64,000 nucleotides of DNA from Paraspadella gotoi. Its lineage: Eukaryota; Chaetognatha. The notes beneath the pieces are model-generated. The model had not been told where the DNA came from. It worked only from the letters and a program-made list of their open reading frames with translations, and did no database searches. Location: NCBI GenBank assembly GCA_051294375.1, contig CM119264.1, positions 18,693,581-18,757,580 on the forward strand, given 5' to 3'. Position numbers and translations under genes: made by a program. Of this stretch, positions 47,557-60,793 are shown in pieces (position 1 is the stretch's first letter; each line of letters opens with the position of its first letter).

Positions 47557-48879
47557 AATCTCTATACTCAACGATGCCAACGAGGATACACAATGCGACC
47601 AATTCTATAAACCTTTTTTCTTTATATTTTAACTGATGTTATTCCTTCTACCCGGTTGCTACGATTTTCCACTTCATGTCCTTGCTTTCCCACTGATTTT
47701 TTTTTTCTCTCTTCCTTTCCAGTCGCTTGTAAACGAGTTCTATTTATTCTATTCTCTCCGCGTCAATATTTATTCCCTGTTATATTTCGTTCTTTCAACT
47801 TTTTTTTCAAAATCTCTTTTCTATATTTTTATGCTCGCTCCCCTTTCGCTTGTCTCGTTTTTCCTCCTTATAACGCCCACCACCCCAGAGAGGTGGCACC
47901 CTCCCTCCCATTCCTGCCACGCCCCCTTTTCGCTCGGCTCGTTCCGCCTCTTCATTGTTCAACGTTCTTAACAGTTTTAAGCCTGATAATTCTGTCAATC
48001 TTCTCTCGTCTCCTCTTGGAGATTTTCTTTTTTTTTCGAACCGCCTTCCACTTCCTCGACATCGCTTGTTGTTGTTTTCCGCCTTCATCATCGCTGAATA
48101 ATCAACTGGATAATTATTCTCAAGTTACGAGCGGGCTTAATCTCTCTCAGAGAATGGAGTGGCAGCCTTCCACCTCCGCCGTTTCTCTGTGCCACATCCT
48201 CCGACAAACTCCAACCGACTCTCGCTACCACCTCCGCCCGCTCATCTCATCTCATCTCATCCGTCCGCTCATCTCATCTCACCTGACAACGTCGTAATCT
48301 CTCGCCGAATTCAGTTTTTTTTTCCATTCCAGAGAGACCGAACGAATCCGCCAAGCAAAACGTGGCCAAGCGACCAAGCAACTCTCGCCTTGATTTTTAT
48401 CCCCGACATGACAAGCAGTAATCCACCCATTTCTAAAAAGGGTAAAAGAAAAAAGACTGGAGGTTAAGAGGGAAGGTGGAGAGGTGGAGAGGTGGAGAGG
48501 TGGAGAGGTGGGGATGTGGCGATGTGAGAGGGGAGAAGAGGAAGAGGCAGATGGAATGAAGAAGATAAAAACACATGGAGGATGGAGAGAAGATTAAGAG
48601 AAATTCCTAAAGAGACCGTTACAATCTGCCGCGTTCTATTTCCTCTCTTGAATTTTTTTATAAATAAAGCAGGGCGAAACTAATGTCGGACTAAAAACCG
48701 CCTCATCGCCTCTCGCTTTTTTGTTTCGTTTCTGTTCACTAGGTTTGACCTCGCTCTCTGAATAAGTCTCGTACGCACGGTGCGAAACCTCGCCACAACG
48801 CTTCTTTTTCTATTTATCATAAACTAACGCAACATCGGAATAATTAAGAGGATAACCTTAACAAATCCGCTTACAAGCA
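47557..48879. other. Pyrimidine-rich gene-free stretch
   Basis: T/C-rich DNA with open but low-complexity frames; CTCAT repeats at 48240-48282; a 10-base (GGTGGAGAGG) tandem repeat at 48475-48511. Confidence 0.5.
48475..48511. repeat. 10-bp tandem repeat
   Basis: About four copies of GGTGGAGA with two-base linkers. Confidence 0.8.
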
Positions 48880-48884
48880 ACGAT

Positions 48885-49350
48885 TAAAACAAGATTGAGC
48901 AAACAATGCCGGATCTGCCCACGATCATTCGCGGTAAGCAGCTGATAAAATAATTAATTAATTAATTATTTATTTATTTGCGTCAAAATCGTTTTCCACT
49001 TTGTCTCGCCTCTCAATCAATTAATTAATGCAGCTTGAATTTACATTTTATATAAATGTGAATAGATTTTTTATTTTTTCCATTTTAACTCATTTCCACT
49101 TGGACGATTCCATCGAAACTTGATTTCCGGCTCAATCATACACTTTCCTACCCACAAACAAAATTTCATTTTAATCCATCCATCTAATTATAAATTTTAA
49201 AAAATCAGGTAAATGTAACTTGTTTTTTTCCATTTTAACTCATTTCCACTTGGACGATTCCATCAAAACTTTATTTCCTGCTCAATCACATTCCTACATA
49301 CAAAAAGTCAATCGCCCCTTACAATTGGCGTTCGCAGCTAACAGGGGATG

Positions 49351-49397
<47 letters not shown>

Positions 49398-49440
49398 GGC
49401 CGGACGGACATCAATTTTTTCGTATAATTTATTATAATTA
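48885..49440 (+). mobile_element. Composite dispersed repeat, copy 2
   Basis: Begins with a GAGCAAACAATG...GGATCTGCCCAC...GGTAAGCAGCTGAT block (48896-48945). It continues through TAAT repeats to two tandem units of about 150 bases (from 49074 and 49223) that start with TTTTTTCCATTTTAACTCA, and ends in a (GACA)n array plus GGACGGACATCAA. Collinear with copy 1 in the opposite orientation. Confidence 0.65.
49351..49397. repeat. (GACA)n array
   Basis: About eleven GACA units inside copy 2 of the dispersed repeat; copy 1 has only the degenerate form. Confidence 0.95.
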
Positions 49441-52400
49441 GATATCTGAAATGATGTAAGTGACTTACCGACAATATTTTAGGGTGGGAACGACGGACCG
49501 ACAAAGTGGATTATAGAGCCGAGATCTGTGCTGTAAGCAGATCCGGTAAAAAAAACCCAAAAAATATTCCTCGTTATCCCCGGGAGCTCGCACTGAGAAG
49601 CTGACCTGTCAACTCTATTCATGGTCCAAAACCTCCAATAATCCGATTTTGCGAGCTCTCCGCCAAAAAGTCCCTATTCTACTGACAAGACTACATTCTT
49701 TCTTTTTTTCCTTTATTTTTCTTGTATTTCTTTCTTTATTTCTTTCTTCTTTATTCTTTAACTTATATTTTCTATCTATCTCTTTATCCTTTCTCTCCCT
49801 TACTGCTGTCATGGTAAGTGGTACCCTTTCAAGCTATTCTTGTAAAATATCCGAGGCGACCTACCCGCCCCTTTAAACAACCTCCCCCAGTTTCTTCTCT
49901 CTCCTCACGTAAACGCCTTTCAAAACGCCACGTGATACAAAAAGGCTTTTGGAGTTAAAAGAAATTGAAAAAAAAAACAGAAGGCGACCCTATTTCCAGA
50001 ATCTCATGTCGTAAAAAAGCAAGAATCTCGCCTGCCAGCGGCCTTCTCTATCAGCATGGTAGACTCCATTATGGACCCAGCGACCTGACTCTTTCTTAAT
50101 GGTACACCTTAAATGACAGCCTATTGTATGACACTTACTTGAATAACCGCAATTAGTCTCGGGTTGTACTTTTTTGAATACCCCTTGTGCCTTAATCACT
50201 CGGTTTAATCAAAAGTAGTCAGTGTTGATGATACTTTAATAACTGGGCGACGAAACTGACTTGTTTCCTACGTAAAAAATCTTGTGAAAGAGTAAGATAA
50301 AAATTACAAAAGAGTAAAAACTCAAAACCGCTTTTATTTTTTAATTCAATGCCCTCAGTGTAGAGTAAATATTTTTCCTTTTGCCTTTTTGTGCAAAAAA
50401 AGTCTGATAAAAAAAAAGGGTTCATCGAAATTCCGCTCGCATAGACGCATTTGCCCCGAAAGATGTTTTCCTTTTTTGTCCGCCTTTCAAAGCCCTTGAA
50501 GGGGGACGCGATCTCGCCAGACAGAACCCAAATCCCAATGACGGATCAGAATCGAGTTGCGGGAAGAAAGTTTTCTCAACTTGCCTAAAAGTTGCAACTG
50601 ATACGAACTACGAAGAGATAATAACTGTTACATCTCTTACACTTGACAAGACAAAAGCTAGTTTAATAGATTTAAATCGTTTAAAAATCTCCCAACTCTC
50701 CAACGTGCAACTTTTACTTAACTTTAATTCCCTTCTTCCTTTCCCCAATTTTTAAAAAAAGATTGCCCCATGCCTTATTTCTTTCCAATTTCCTTCAAAG
50801 TCAATAGTTGCATTTTATGATGAAATTTTGATGCGGGCTTCCCGGCTTTCTCCTTGAACGCCGGGACCTTTGGAAAACACGCGCGGCCTCTTATGCGGTC
50901 AACTCCTCGACTCACGCGAACTTTGCTCTTGGAAAACAAATTAAAACGACTTCCGCGTTCGAACTCAGATTCTCTTTGAGTTTATCGCAGCCATACAAAG
51001 CATTGACATTTTACTACACCGCTTCCGTGCTTAAGATACAACCCCCCAAAAAATTCACAATAAAATCGTAAAAAAGTTACGAAAACAAAAGTTGGTTTTC
51101 CAAAAGCTCTTGAAGATATTTTGGAAGCTTTGTTCGAGGCAAAAACAGATGACCTTTTAGTGTCGAGCATTTTTACTACGAGAAAGACGAGGAAAAGATT
51201 CGAAAAAAAAAAGCATCGGAAGGCGTGCATTGGTGACGTTCTCGTTGTTTTATTGTTTCTGTCGATTACATTCGGCAAAATCTGTAGCCAACTGGAAAGA
51301 GTACAAAGTAAAGGTCGGTCTTGATGAACGACGAACGACGAACTTGGTGCGGCTAATTGCGAACGAAGAATCATTGGAGACGACAAGACGAAGCTCGGAC
51401 TTTTTTTCTTAGCTTCGGTATTATTTATATTACATATGTCTTTTAATTCCGATTTCGCAAAATCTTTAAAAATTAATCTTTGTCCCCATTGAATTCTCCT
51501 TCTTGATCCCAATCCAACCTTTTTTTCGATATGTTTATAGCCAAACATTTGAAGCCCGATCCCATCCTCATACCATTAGATCCACATCCCGGCACATTTC
51601 CTATGCCAATCCTTTACCAGCCAGTTTTCGACGGTTGCCCAATGGCCGTCCCATTCCGAAAAGGCTCGTGTTGGTTTTTTTCTCCTGATCCGCCCTAAAC
51701 TCATTTTGCGAAAAGAGGAAGAGGAAGAAGGCAATTTTTGAAGGCCGTGCCGCCATTTTCCCGTTGGCGCTTTCAGTTTGGCCCGTTGCTGTGTATTTGC
51801 CGGTTGGCAGTTTTAGTTTGGCTCCTTGCCTTTTCTTGGCATCTTGCTATTAGACCCTGAAAATACGCTTGGCGTCTTGTTTTGGGGTTTTTTTTTACTA
51901 ATACTTAGGGGTTAGCTCTTGATCTAGCAATTATATATTTCCTTGTTGTTCATTTGTTGACTTTGACGTTTCTTCCTCGATGCTTTGTCATTGGCTCGTT
52001 TCCGCATTCCGTCAAAGGTTTCTTTACTGAAACTTTTTTTCTTTCTTTAGCGAAAGAAAAACTGTCCTAACCGTTGACGCGAAAAGAAAAAAAATCTTTC
52101 GCCAAGACGGATCAACAACTAACATCGATTGATTCCGCTATCCAATATCCTTTTCCAGAAATACGACCAAAAAACATACAAATTTTAAACTAATCACGAA
52201 TCAAAGTCACTGACCCAATCCAAGTAGCAAAATACGAAATTCGTGATGATTTGATAAGACCCACTGATGCAAGAACGCAGAATCATCCTCATATTTATTT
52301 CAAGACATCAAACATCCAAGTAAAGAACTTGGCTGAAATTTTGACATTGATGTGTTTTTTCTCACTGTATGTATAATCAAATCGCGAAGCCGAAACAGAT

Positions 52401-54375
52401 CCGGTTTTAAATGCAAACGCGTTAACCGAATTACCTTTTTTCTCCCCCCTTCCTTCGTTTTTTCTCTCCCACTATTTCCTTAAGGCCTCGGGGGGTGGAG
52501 GAGAGGTGAAGGGAGGGGTGGTCGAAGAAAAAAAAATTCCGTCTTGGATCCGGATTTGTGGCCGTTTTTCCAACGCCTAATCAGCCCTTGGGGAAACTCC
52601 CTCCGGCGATTATTATTAAATGGATTTTTAACGACTCTCTCCTGGAAAACCTCATCCCGGGGCGATGAGAGAGAGAGAGAGAGAGAGAGTCAGTCCCTAG
52701 GCCAACGAGAAATATATGTGATACGCGCGTGCGACGGTGATCGACCCGGTGAGTAGTCCTCGGCGTCCCTGTTGTTGTTGTTGTAGTCGAGACTGGAGAT
52801 GTCCGATGGAAAAAGCTAAAAAAATACTTTTAACTTCGTTAGATCTGAGATTTTCCACGGCAGATGTTTATTTAAGACGCTTGATCATTTCCTATTGCGA
52901 AAACGAAAAGTGTTATCCTCACATGGTGTCTCGACAGATCTGCGAGGAAAGTCGTTTTACTTCTTTGATTTTAAGATGGTACTTACTGCTGCTCGGTGCT
53001 CAGGGATCTGTCTCTCTCTTTTTTTTTCTTTCTTTCTTTTTATGAAAATGAATGAACTTTTCAAAAATAATTATTTTAGAATTAAATATAAAAAATTTTA
53101 AAATTAGGAAAAATTAATGTTTTATTGTTAATTTTATTGTTAATGTTTAACGTTATTACTGATTACGTCCATGTTCATAATTACATACTGAAGGTTCCAG
53201 TGCTTAAAAATTTATTGCAGATGTATGTTCATCAGTAAACTAACCTGTATGACTAAAAAAAACCTTGCTTTAAGTGTCACAATATTATTTTTATTCTCAA
53301 TAAAAACTAATCCATAGTTTTACTTGGCAATATCGCCATACATCTATTCAATTCTATCCAGAAAACGATGCACAAACGTATTTTCGTATGGAGGACGCGA
53401 CTCTAGTTTTCGACGCCGAAACTAATTAATCAATAAATCGAAACAAAAGACCGAAATCCGTTTTTATTTCATTAAAAAATTGCGGGTGACAAAACAGACG
53501 GGAGGATTTTAAAAGGAGAGAAAAATTCGAAAGGCATTTATTTAACATTACTTTAATAACATCTGGTTAAAAACATGTTCATGTCTGTCTGTAGTTAAAC
53601 TTTTTTTAAATTTATTTTAGTTGTCAATTGAACCTTTCGAGGACCGAGTTGTGTGACAGTGAGAATTTCCTTTTGTTACGCTTAAAAGAAATTCAAATAA
53701 ATACAGTGGGGAAACAAGTATCAAGTATTATTACTGTACTTCCAACGGTAGATTCTTTTTACGAAAAGCGTTAAAAATTTATAAAAAAGTACGAAACATT
53801 GATATCTACCTCAAACAACTTAAACATATCTATCCTTTAAAAAGTTGAAAAAATTTTTTCGCCGGCTGAGGTTAAAATAAAAACGAGGAAACAATAAAAC
53901 AAAGGGCAGTCATTGAATACCGGTTGTAAGTCATTCAATTAAATTGAGAAAATAATATATTAGTAGCACATATTTTCGATTCACAAACAGAGCTTAAAAA
54001 ACAAACGAATAAAACAAATAACCGAAAAAAAGATATGTTGTATATCTCGAATCTGGATAAATATACTCTTTTTGTTTTCAACTGTGAGAGATGTTAATTA
54101 GAACGAGTACTCTTATTGTGAAAAATTACTGAAGCGAGAGTCAGGCACGCAGTTCGCGGGTTAAGAAAAATAAATAGCGGACGTGCTGACGTGACAGCTC
54201 GCGAGGCAAACATCGTCCTCATCGCATCTTTCTCTTTCCCAATGTTCTGGACGAGGTTCCGAAAGCGATCATAGTTGTTTGCTTTCGAGATTTCAGCTGT
54301 GGCGCCACATTCCAAGAATCTTCCACATGTGGTTCGCACTTCGCAACATATTGTATTTTCCCAGGAACAGCAATA
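49441..54375. other. Gene-free stretch
   Basis: Mostly AT-rich with small CT (49690-49800) and GA (52672-52689) patches. A 188-codon open frame (51548-50982, minus) and a 102-codon one (52737-53045, plus) have no domain, no splice support and ordinary composition, so neither is called a gene. Confidence 0.5.
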
Positions 54376-54381
54376 TTTATT
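54376..54381 (-). promoter_or_regulatory. Candidate poly(A) signal of the Ig-like gene
   Basis: AATAAA on the minus strand 41 bases after the stop codon; a short 3' UTR if used. Confidence 0.45.
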
Positions 54382-54421
54382 TCAAGTTCGACGGTGGTGT
54401 TGGTTGCTGTTGTAGTACATC

Positions 54422-55081
54422 TTATGATAAATGAAGCACAAGATCGTACATGGTGTTGACGGGTGAGCTGGTGTAGCTAAAGTGCCACATCATCTGCTCG
54501 TCGACTGCGCCGGGCGATGCGTGGACGGCGTCCTTTTTGCACAAATAGCTGGCAATGGCAAAGAAGTGGTTATCAGTACCATGGTATCTGACTTTTAAGT
54601 GTAATGTTGATTAAATTTTAAATAATTATAAGAACAAATCATGTACGTTTCAAGTTTTCAGTCTACTAAGGACAATTTTAAAAGTCGTTAATCCAAGTCT
54701 GCGAAACATTAATTCGAGTCACGCTATTATTTTTGCCCCTTGCGTTCGTCCGGGCTCTTCATCATTCATTGTCGTCTCGCTGCCAAAAAAAAAGAGCAAC
54801 CGCCATTAGTAGAGATAAAAAAAAGAAGACATAGTGGCTCGAATGCGCAACGAGACCGAAAGTCGGCACTCCGATGCTTTTCTCGCTTTTTTACTCTTTT
54901 TTTTTTTACCCTTTTTTGCTCTTTTTTCTTCTAATTTTTTTCGCCTTTTTTTCGCTTTTTTACGCGGCCGAAGTGATTTATCATGGAATGAATCACATCT
55001 TTTATTGCGAAGCGCGTAAACCGAGTGTTAAGCAGTCACGCTTGATTAATTTTTTGCTTTCACGCCTCCCTTTCTCTTTCT

Positions 55082-55162
<81 letters not shown>

Positions 55163-57091
55163 GTCTCGTCTGCCGCTTCCTCCCGCCTATCTTCCGCCTA
55201 TTTTTCATTTTTTATTAAAAAAATTCGGGGAAGGGGGCGTGGAGGGAGGGAAACGGGGGGGGGCGGAGAATTCCCCCGATTTTTTTCTCGTTTTGTTTGG
55301 CTTCATTCGGTTTTTATTCCGGACGAGAAAACTTCGTCTGGGCTTCGATGTTGTCGTTGTCTCTCAAGTTTCTACATATTCTATGACATGTGATGTGATA
55401 TCGATTGATATTCGTCTATGGTGATTTCATTCGGTATTCATTTATTTATTTTTTCATTTATTTATATAGATATTTATTTAATTATTTAATTAATTATCTA
55501 TTTACTTCATAATAATCTTACCCCAGTCGTCGGAGGACGAGGAGGACGAGGACGACGACGATCGCCAGAAGGATGATGGCGGAGAGGATGATCATCACCA
55601 GCGTCACTGGACCTGAATGTGAGGATGAATGTGAGGATGAATAGAGTTGACGTCACATTCAGATTTATAGCCCGTCTTCCAAGCAAGCTGCGCTCGATTT
55701 AACGATTGTTTCAATGAAACCGAACATCATACTTAACATCTCGATCTAGAGAATTTTACAACTTACTTCATCTAAACTTTAATTTTTTTAGAAAAGTCAA
55801 CTGACAATCGATTTACGAGAGATGACCGCGACGGCGACCGTGTCATGTAACTGTCATGTTTAATTCAAGGGTCAAATTGACCCGAATTAGAATCGAGCAG
55901 TCGACGGAATCGTGAATTATTTAAAAGTCTGTTACTAGGGCTCATTTTTAAACAAAACTGGTTCCTACCTTTCTTGTTGGAAGAATCCATGCCATACTAT
56001 ATTCAGTTATTCATATTATTCACTCTCTCCTTTTGTTTCTTGAATTCAATTACTCAATATTCATAATTTAATTAAATTAATCATATTTCTTGTGCATCCT
56101 CTCTCTTCTACTCCCACTCCACCCACATTACCCACCCGGCCACCACAGCAGATGTTCGAAGGCCGAGTCGGCCCCTTTCGGCCTCTTCTTTCCGGCCGGA
56201 AATCGAATGGTTCCGTCCGGAAACCGGAAACGCGTCTTCGCGTTGGGGTCGAGGAACGCGGAGCCGAGGTCGAGGCACAGGAATTTGGTGGCCGTGTGAC
56301 CAGCGTTGTCCCAGGCGCGGAACACCAGCGTCTGGGTCAGACTCGGCTCCTGGGAAAATGGGCAAGGGAGTTGAGAGGAAAAAAAAGTGTTGAATGTAGC
56401 GGGAAGCGTTGGAGGAAAAGGGGACAGCAAAACAGGTGGACCAGTGTGTACTGTATACTGTATAGTGTAAAGGAGAGTAGGAAATCGTGGGAAAAAGGAA
56501 AGGAAAGGAGATGAGAGGAAGGAAAAGGAAGGAAAGGAAAAGGATTAAAGGGATAGAAAGGAAAGGAAAAAGGTAAAAAACGAAAAAGACGGTTTCAAAC
56601 ACTTTTCAGAGGAAGCCAGTTGTACGTTTTCCTCGTGTAATAAAACTTATTCATAAAAATAAAGCTATTTGAAAAAAGGCTTCTCACCAAACCTAGTTTA
56701 AAGAAAACAAATTAAGCAATTCCTATTCTCGCCAAAAAATATTTAAACTAGATATATAATATACATAGGATAATTCCATAAAGCCTTGGGGGGAAAATAA
56801 TATTTTTTTTTCCTGGAGCTTTAACGATGGAACGTTTTTAACGATGGAAATTTTAATGACGGCTGATAATATTTCTCGGGGACGAGCAACGTGAATGACG
56901 ACGACAACGACGATGACGACGACGACGAGAAAAATATGTAAATGATACGACGTTCGTCTCACGGCCGCTGGACGAGAAAAAATGAGTGAAAAAAAAAAAG
57001 AAAAAAAATGAGTCGCGTAATTTTTGGGGCCGTAAAGAAATTATGGGGGATTAAAACTCGGGAAGTGTCGGTAGAGATGTTCTCGTAAAAA

Positions 57092-57126
<35 letters not shown>

Positions 57127-57297
57127 CCTCTCTTTCCGTTATTCTCCTAAAAGCTAACTCGGTCTCTGTCGAGCCTTTTTTTCCTTCGCCAACGACTGTT
57201 TTGCCGTATTTATATCGTTGGATCTTGGAAGTCTCCGTTTGTCTTTTCCTTTTTGTTTTTTTTTTCTCCCTTTCTCCCTTTCGTTGTCGGTAAGTTA

Positions 57298-57384
<87 letters not shown>

Positions 57385-60250
57385 CTCTCTCTTTTCTCTT
57401 TTCTCCTTTCTCCTTTTCTCCTTATCTCGTCTCTCCCTCTTTTCCCACGAATATTTATCCCAGTTTTTCGTCCTCACTTCCACTTTGTCTTCCTTCTACC
57501 TCCAATTTTCTTTCCCTCTCTCTCTCTTCCCCCCTCTTCCCTCCGCCCTCTTACCCGAAAGGACCAGATGGTGAAGAGCTGGTTGACGGCGAGTGACGCG
57601 GCCACGCCCCCTTCGAACCGGGAGATGAAGACGGCGTCGTGCCACCCGTGGACGCTGTAGTGCAGCGGGTTGTGCGTCGTGGAGACGTTGACGCTGCGGG
57701 TGATCGGGGCGGGGCCGGAAGTGCGACTCTCCGCCCTATGACCATAGAAGAGGGAGGAGAAAGAGGAAAAGATTTAGGGACTGAGTGATCGACTAACCGA
57801 CCGACCGACCAAGAAAATGACCGACCGAAAAGTGTTACGCTAACACGCGCGCCATCGCTGCCGCGTTAAAGTGAGGATGAAGAGCGATTGAAATAAAGTG
57901 AAATCGTGAAAAGAGAAGTGGCGTTCGATTGTGAAAAGAGAAATGTGAATGAAGTGTAAATCAATGAAGAAGAGGCACGAGAAGTCAGGGACCGATGCGC
58001 GCCTTGTCAAGAGTGTGAAGAGTTTTGAAGTTAAGTCCGAGTAATATTGAAAAGTAATTAAGTGTACGTAAAAGAAAAAAAAATCAAGCGTGGAGTTTAA
58101 AAGCTATATTAACAAGATGAACGCCCTTTCTCAGCCAACCTGCCGCCGGACTGGTTCATCCCGCAAGGTGCCCCCGTTAGAGTCCACGAGAGATTGGAGG
58201 GGTCGACGACGGGGTTGGAGTAGACGAAGCAGGTGATGTTGGAACGACCCGACGGTTTCGAGATCTCGTAAACCTGAAGTTAAAAGAAGACGATGCTAAT
58301 CGTGTCGGGATAAACTCAAGTTTGTCGTTAATTAGAGACTTAAAATATTGTTGCATTCGAATATGATCCTGTGGCGAATCCTATATTCGCCTCCCGTATA
58401 GCTTTGTGCAACTCAGCTCGTCCCATTGGCTTGGACAGCTAAGTACTCGTTCACCGACCGTGAGTTCCGGGTTCATTCCCCTTATGGTCACGCTGGTAAA
58501 ATTGTGATGGTGTCGGCATAAACAAGCCAGCGACATGGGGTGGTCACTACAGGTCCAAAGCCCTGAGCGCCAGCTGTCGGGTGATGCCGCACACCCCTGG
58601 CATCACACATGTCCCTCCGTTGCCATAATCTCCTCTTATTTTTATAATTTTCTTAGCTCTTTATCAGTATAAAGGATTCAAAGAATAAAAAAGGTGAACA
58701 ATTTCAACAGCTTCGGCTCCAAAATAGCGAGTCCACTCACGTTTCTCGGCCCCTGATTAATTGATTGGCTGAATTATTGATTCGAGTTGATTGATTGGCT
58801 CCGCGGGGTCGAGAGCGAGGGAGAGACTTTTCTTCGCCTAATTCACTCGTTGCTCAGTTCGTGTTTATTTCGACTCCGATTTATCCTCCCCTTTCCTTCT
58901 TTTCCTTTTCCTTTTCTTTTCTTGTTCTCTTTTTTTTCGTCTAGAATCTTTCTTAATTTCCTTTTCTCTTTATGTTTTCTCTTTGTCCTACTTTTTCTCT
59001 TTTCGTTTCCTTTGTCTCTTCACTTTATTTTTATCATTTAGTTTCTTCTATAATTTATTACCCACGTTTATACAGTTTCTCTCTTTCCTTTCTTTCCTTT
59101 TATTTTTTTCCTTATTGTGTCACTTATTTGCACCTCCTTTTTCGTTTCGGAATCGTCGCCAGATGGGCAGCTCTCCGTTGGTTTTCTTATGTATCCTATT
59201 GCCTTCTCTTTTGATCTTAATGAGCTTTTTAAAAGCTCCTATCAGAATTTGCGTCCCTTTCGATTCTATAATCTTTTAAGTAGCAATGATGGCATTGGCC
59301 TAAAACATCTTTCAATTTAACTTAACATTAGCGTTTCTCCTTCAGCCATTCAGCGTTTGCTTATTAAAAGCTTCTTTTTTCTTTTTCTGGCTTCTCGTTT
59401 TCTTTAACGACACATATACCGTTTGCTTCCATTATTTTTTTTAGCGGGCTTCCTCTTGTCTTCCCACCGGCGGCAATAGGCTATTCTCAGTCGCTATTTT
59501 GGGAGCCAATCATTTTCTTTGGGGGTTAAGAGACAACGAGGCAATAAACGCCTCCTCTGCTTTGACCATTCATGCCAGAGGCTTAAAATCTCCTGGACAT
59601 ATTTATCGGTCATTAGTTATTTTATAACTCTTTAACCTTAAAGTATTACAAAAAAAATTAGCTAGTCAGTATGAGAACTTAATTTTGAAGCTTCGAGATC
59701 AAATGTGAGAATTTCATAAGGCCGTTCAACGTCACTTTCAACTTTTCCCCATCGACTCGAAAATCCGCCAATTAATCTTTTGTTTCTTCTCCCGACTCCA
59801 TTACTCCAGCCAAATTACGCGGCCTTTATGAGGTCCCGTTCGTCAGCGTCATCCTCAAAGCGTCCAAGTGACCAAATACTCACGGGTGAATTTTTCATTC
59901 TCTTCGTCTCGTTAATTCAGATGGCTTTTTCCTTCACACTTCACACAGAAGGTGTTTTTTATATATATTCTCATACAGGCCGATGTAGAAGTAGTCCTAT
60001 CTTTAAAGAGGATATTTTGAAAGGAAAACTTTCTTGCCCCGATGACGACTTTAAACTTCATGATGCGTCATCTCGCGGGGTCGACGCCGCTCCATCCTCC
60101 AATCAGTAAAAAGCATGAAAGCTTCTCAGAAACAAGACCATTTAAGCTTAAGACTAAGGATATGGTCTGTCTTTTTCGACAAAGTTTGTTTCGCCCCTAG
60201 AGCCCGTCCTTGTAAAGTAGGTCCATCTGTAAATCCCTCACGACTCACTA

Positions 60251-60284
<34 letters not shown>

Positions 60285-60467
60285 TCTCTCTCTCTCTCTC
60301 TCTCGCCTCTGACTTGAGTCGCACGGCCACTTCATTAGGCCTTTTTTTTTCTCTCCTTCTTTGCCTCAAAAACAAAGTCATCCGATGTAAAACGACACCG
60401 TAAAAGGAGCAGAGAATTAGGAAAGAGGGGAAAGAGGGAGGAGAAACAAAGATAGATTAAGGAGAAA

Positions 60468-60554
<87 letters not shown>

Positions 60555-60793
60555 ATGGAGAAGAGAAACAATCAAACCAAATTAGCGGCGGACAACGAGG
60601 AAGTAAAACTGAACTTTACCCTATCGCCTGAAGAGTGTGACATGACCTCCTCCGTGCAGGTGACCCTGCGTTTTGAAAAGTAGGGTCAATGTGACGTTTT
60701 TGGTCGATCTCTTTGCGCTGACCTTTGACCTGACGCCGAGAAGCAACGAGGGTCGACTCGGCATTACAAAGTCTTTTCAATGATGACGTTCAC
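54422..60793 (-). CDS. Ig-like single-pass membrane protein, C-terminal part
   Basis: Exons in transcript order: 60793-60768, 60665-60620, 58273-58140, 57735-57555, 56349-56136, 55612-55522, 54548-54422 (TAA 54424-54422). Phases agree throughout; 272 residues visible, N-terminus not found. An Ig-like unit starts VYEISKPSGRSNITCFVYSN and LSWTLTG, with the B-strand Cys and C-strand Trp. It continues to SVHGWHDAVFISRF and TLVFRAWDNAGHTATKFLCL, where the usual YxC of the F strand is replaced by VFR. After a WWPG boundary comes a span of about 25 hydrophobic residues (VTLVMIILSAIILLAIVVVL...) in one exon, then RR and a cytoplasmic tail of about 45 residues ending YDLVLHLS. This is type I topology. 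An adhesion or recognition role is inferred from fold only; the subfamily is not recognised. The first two exons are small (26 and 46 bases) and less certain. Confidence 0.72.
55084..55155. repeat. (CT)n microsatellite in an Ig-gene intron
   Basis: CT array in the last intron, upstream of the terminal exon on the minus strand. On the sense strand it is GA. Confidence 0.97.
57302..57392. repeat. (CT)n microsatellite in an Ig-gene intron
   Basis: CT array, 160 bases after the donor of exon 57555-57735 in transcript direction; a smaller CT array sits at 57096-57125 in the same intron. Confidence 0.97.
58415..58640 (+). mobile_element. Putative tRNA-derived SINE
   Basis: A tRNA-like head: A-box-like TTGGCTTGGACAGCTAAG, then about 30 bases on a B-box-like GGGTTCATTCCC (one mismatch from GWTCRANNC). 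A body of about 150 bases follows, then a T-rich end (58626-58650). Lies in an Ig-gene intron in antisense. No second copy in the window to confirm it. Confidence 0.4.
58641..60204. other. Intron DNA of the Ig-like gene
   Basis: T/C-rich low-complexity DNA (58860-59110) then mixed sequence. No exon with matching phase was found. Confidence 0.5.

Noticed and set aside
50982-51548. 188-codon minus-strand open frame
   Set aside because: Longest unexplained frame, but composition is ordinary, no motif or splice support is visible, and the opposite strand is also open in parts.
52737-53045. 102-codon plus-strand frame ending in a Phe-rich stretch
   Set aside because: No domain, no clear start context, and the end is a T-run; chance frame is the simplest reading.
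54094-54339. 81-codon minus-strand frame just beyond the Ig-like gene
   Set aside because: Falls past the candidate poly(A) signal, with no splice link to that gene and no recognisable domain.
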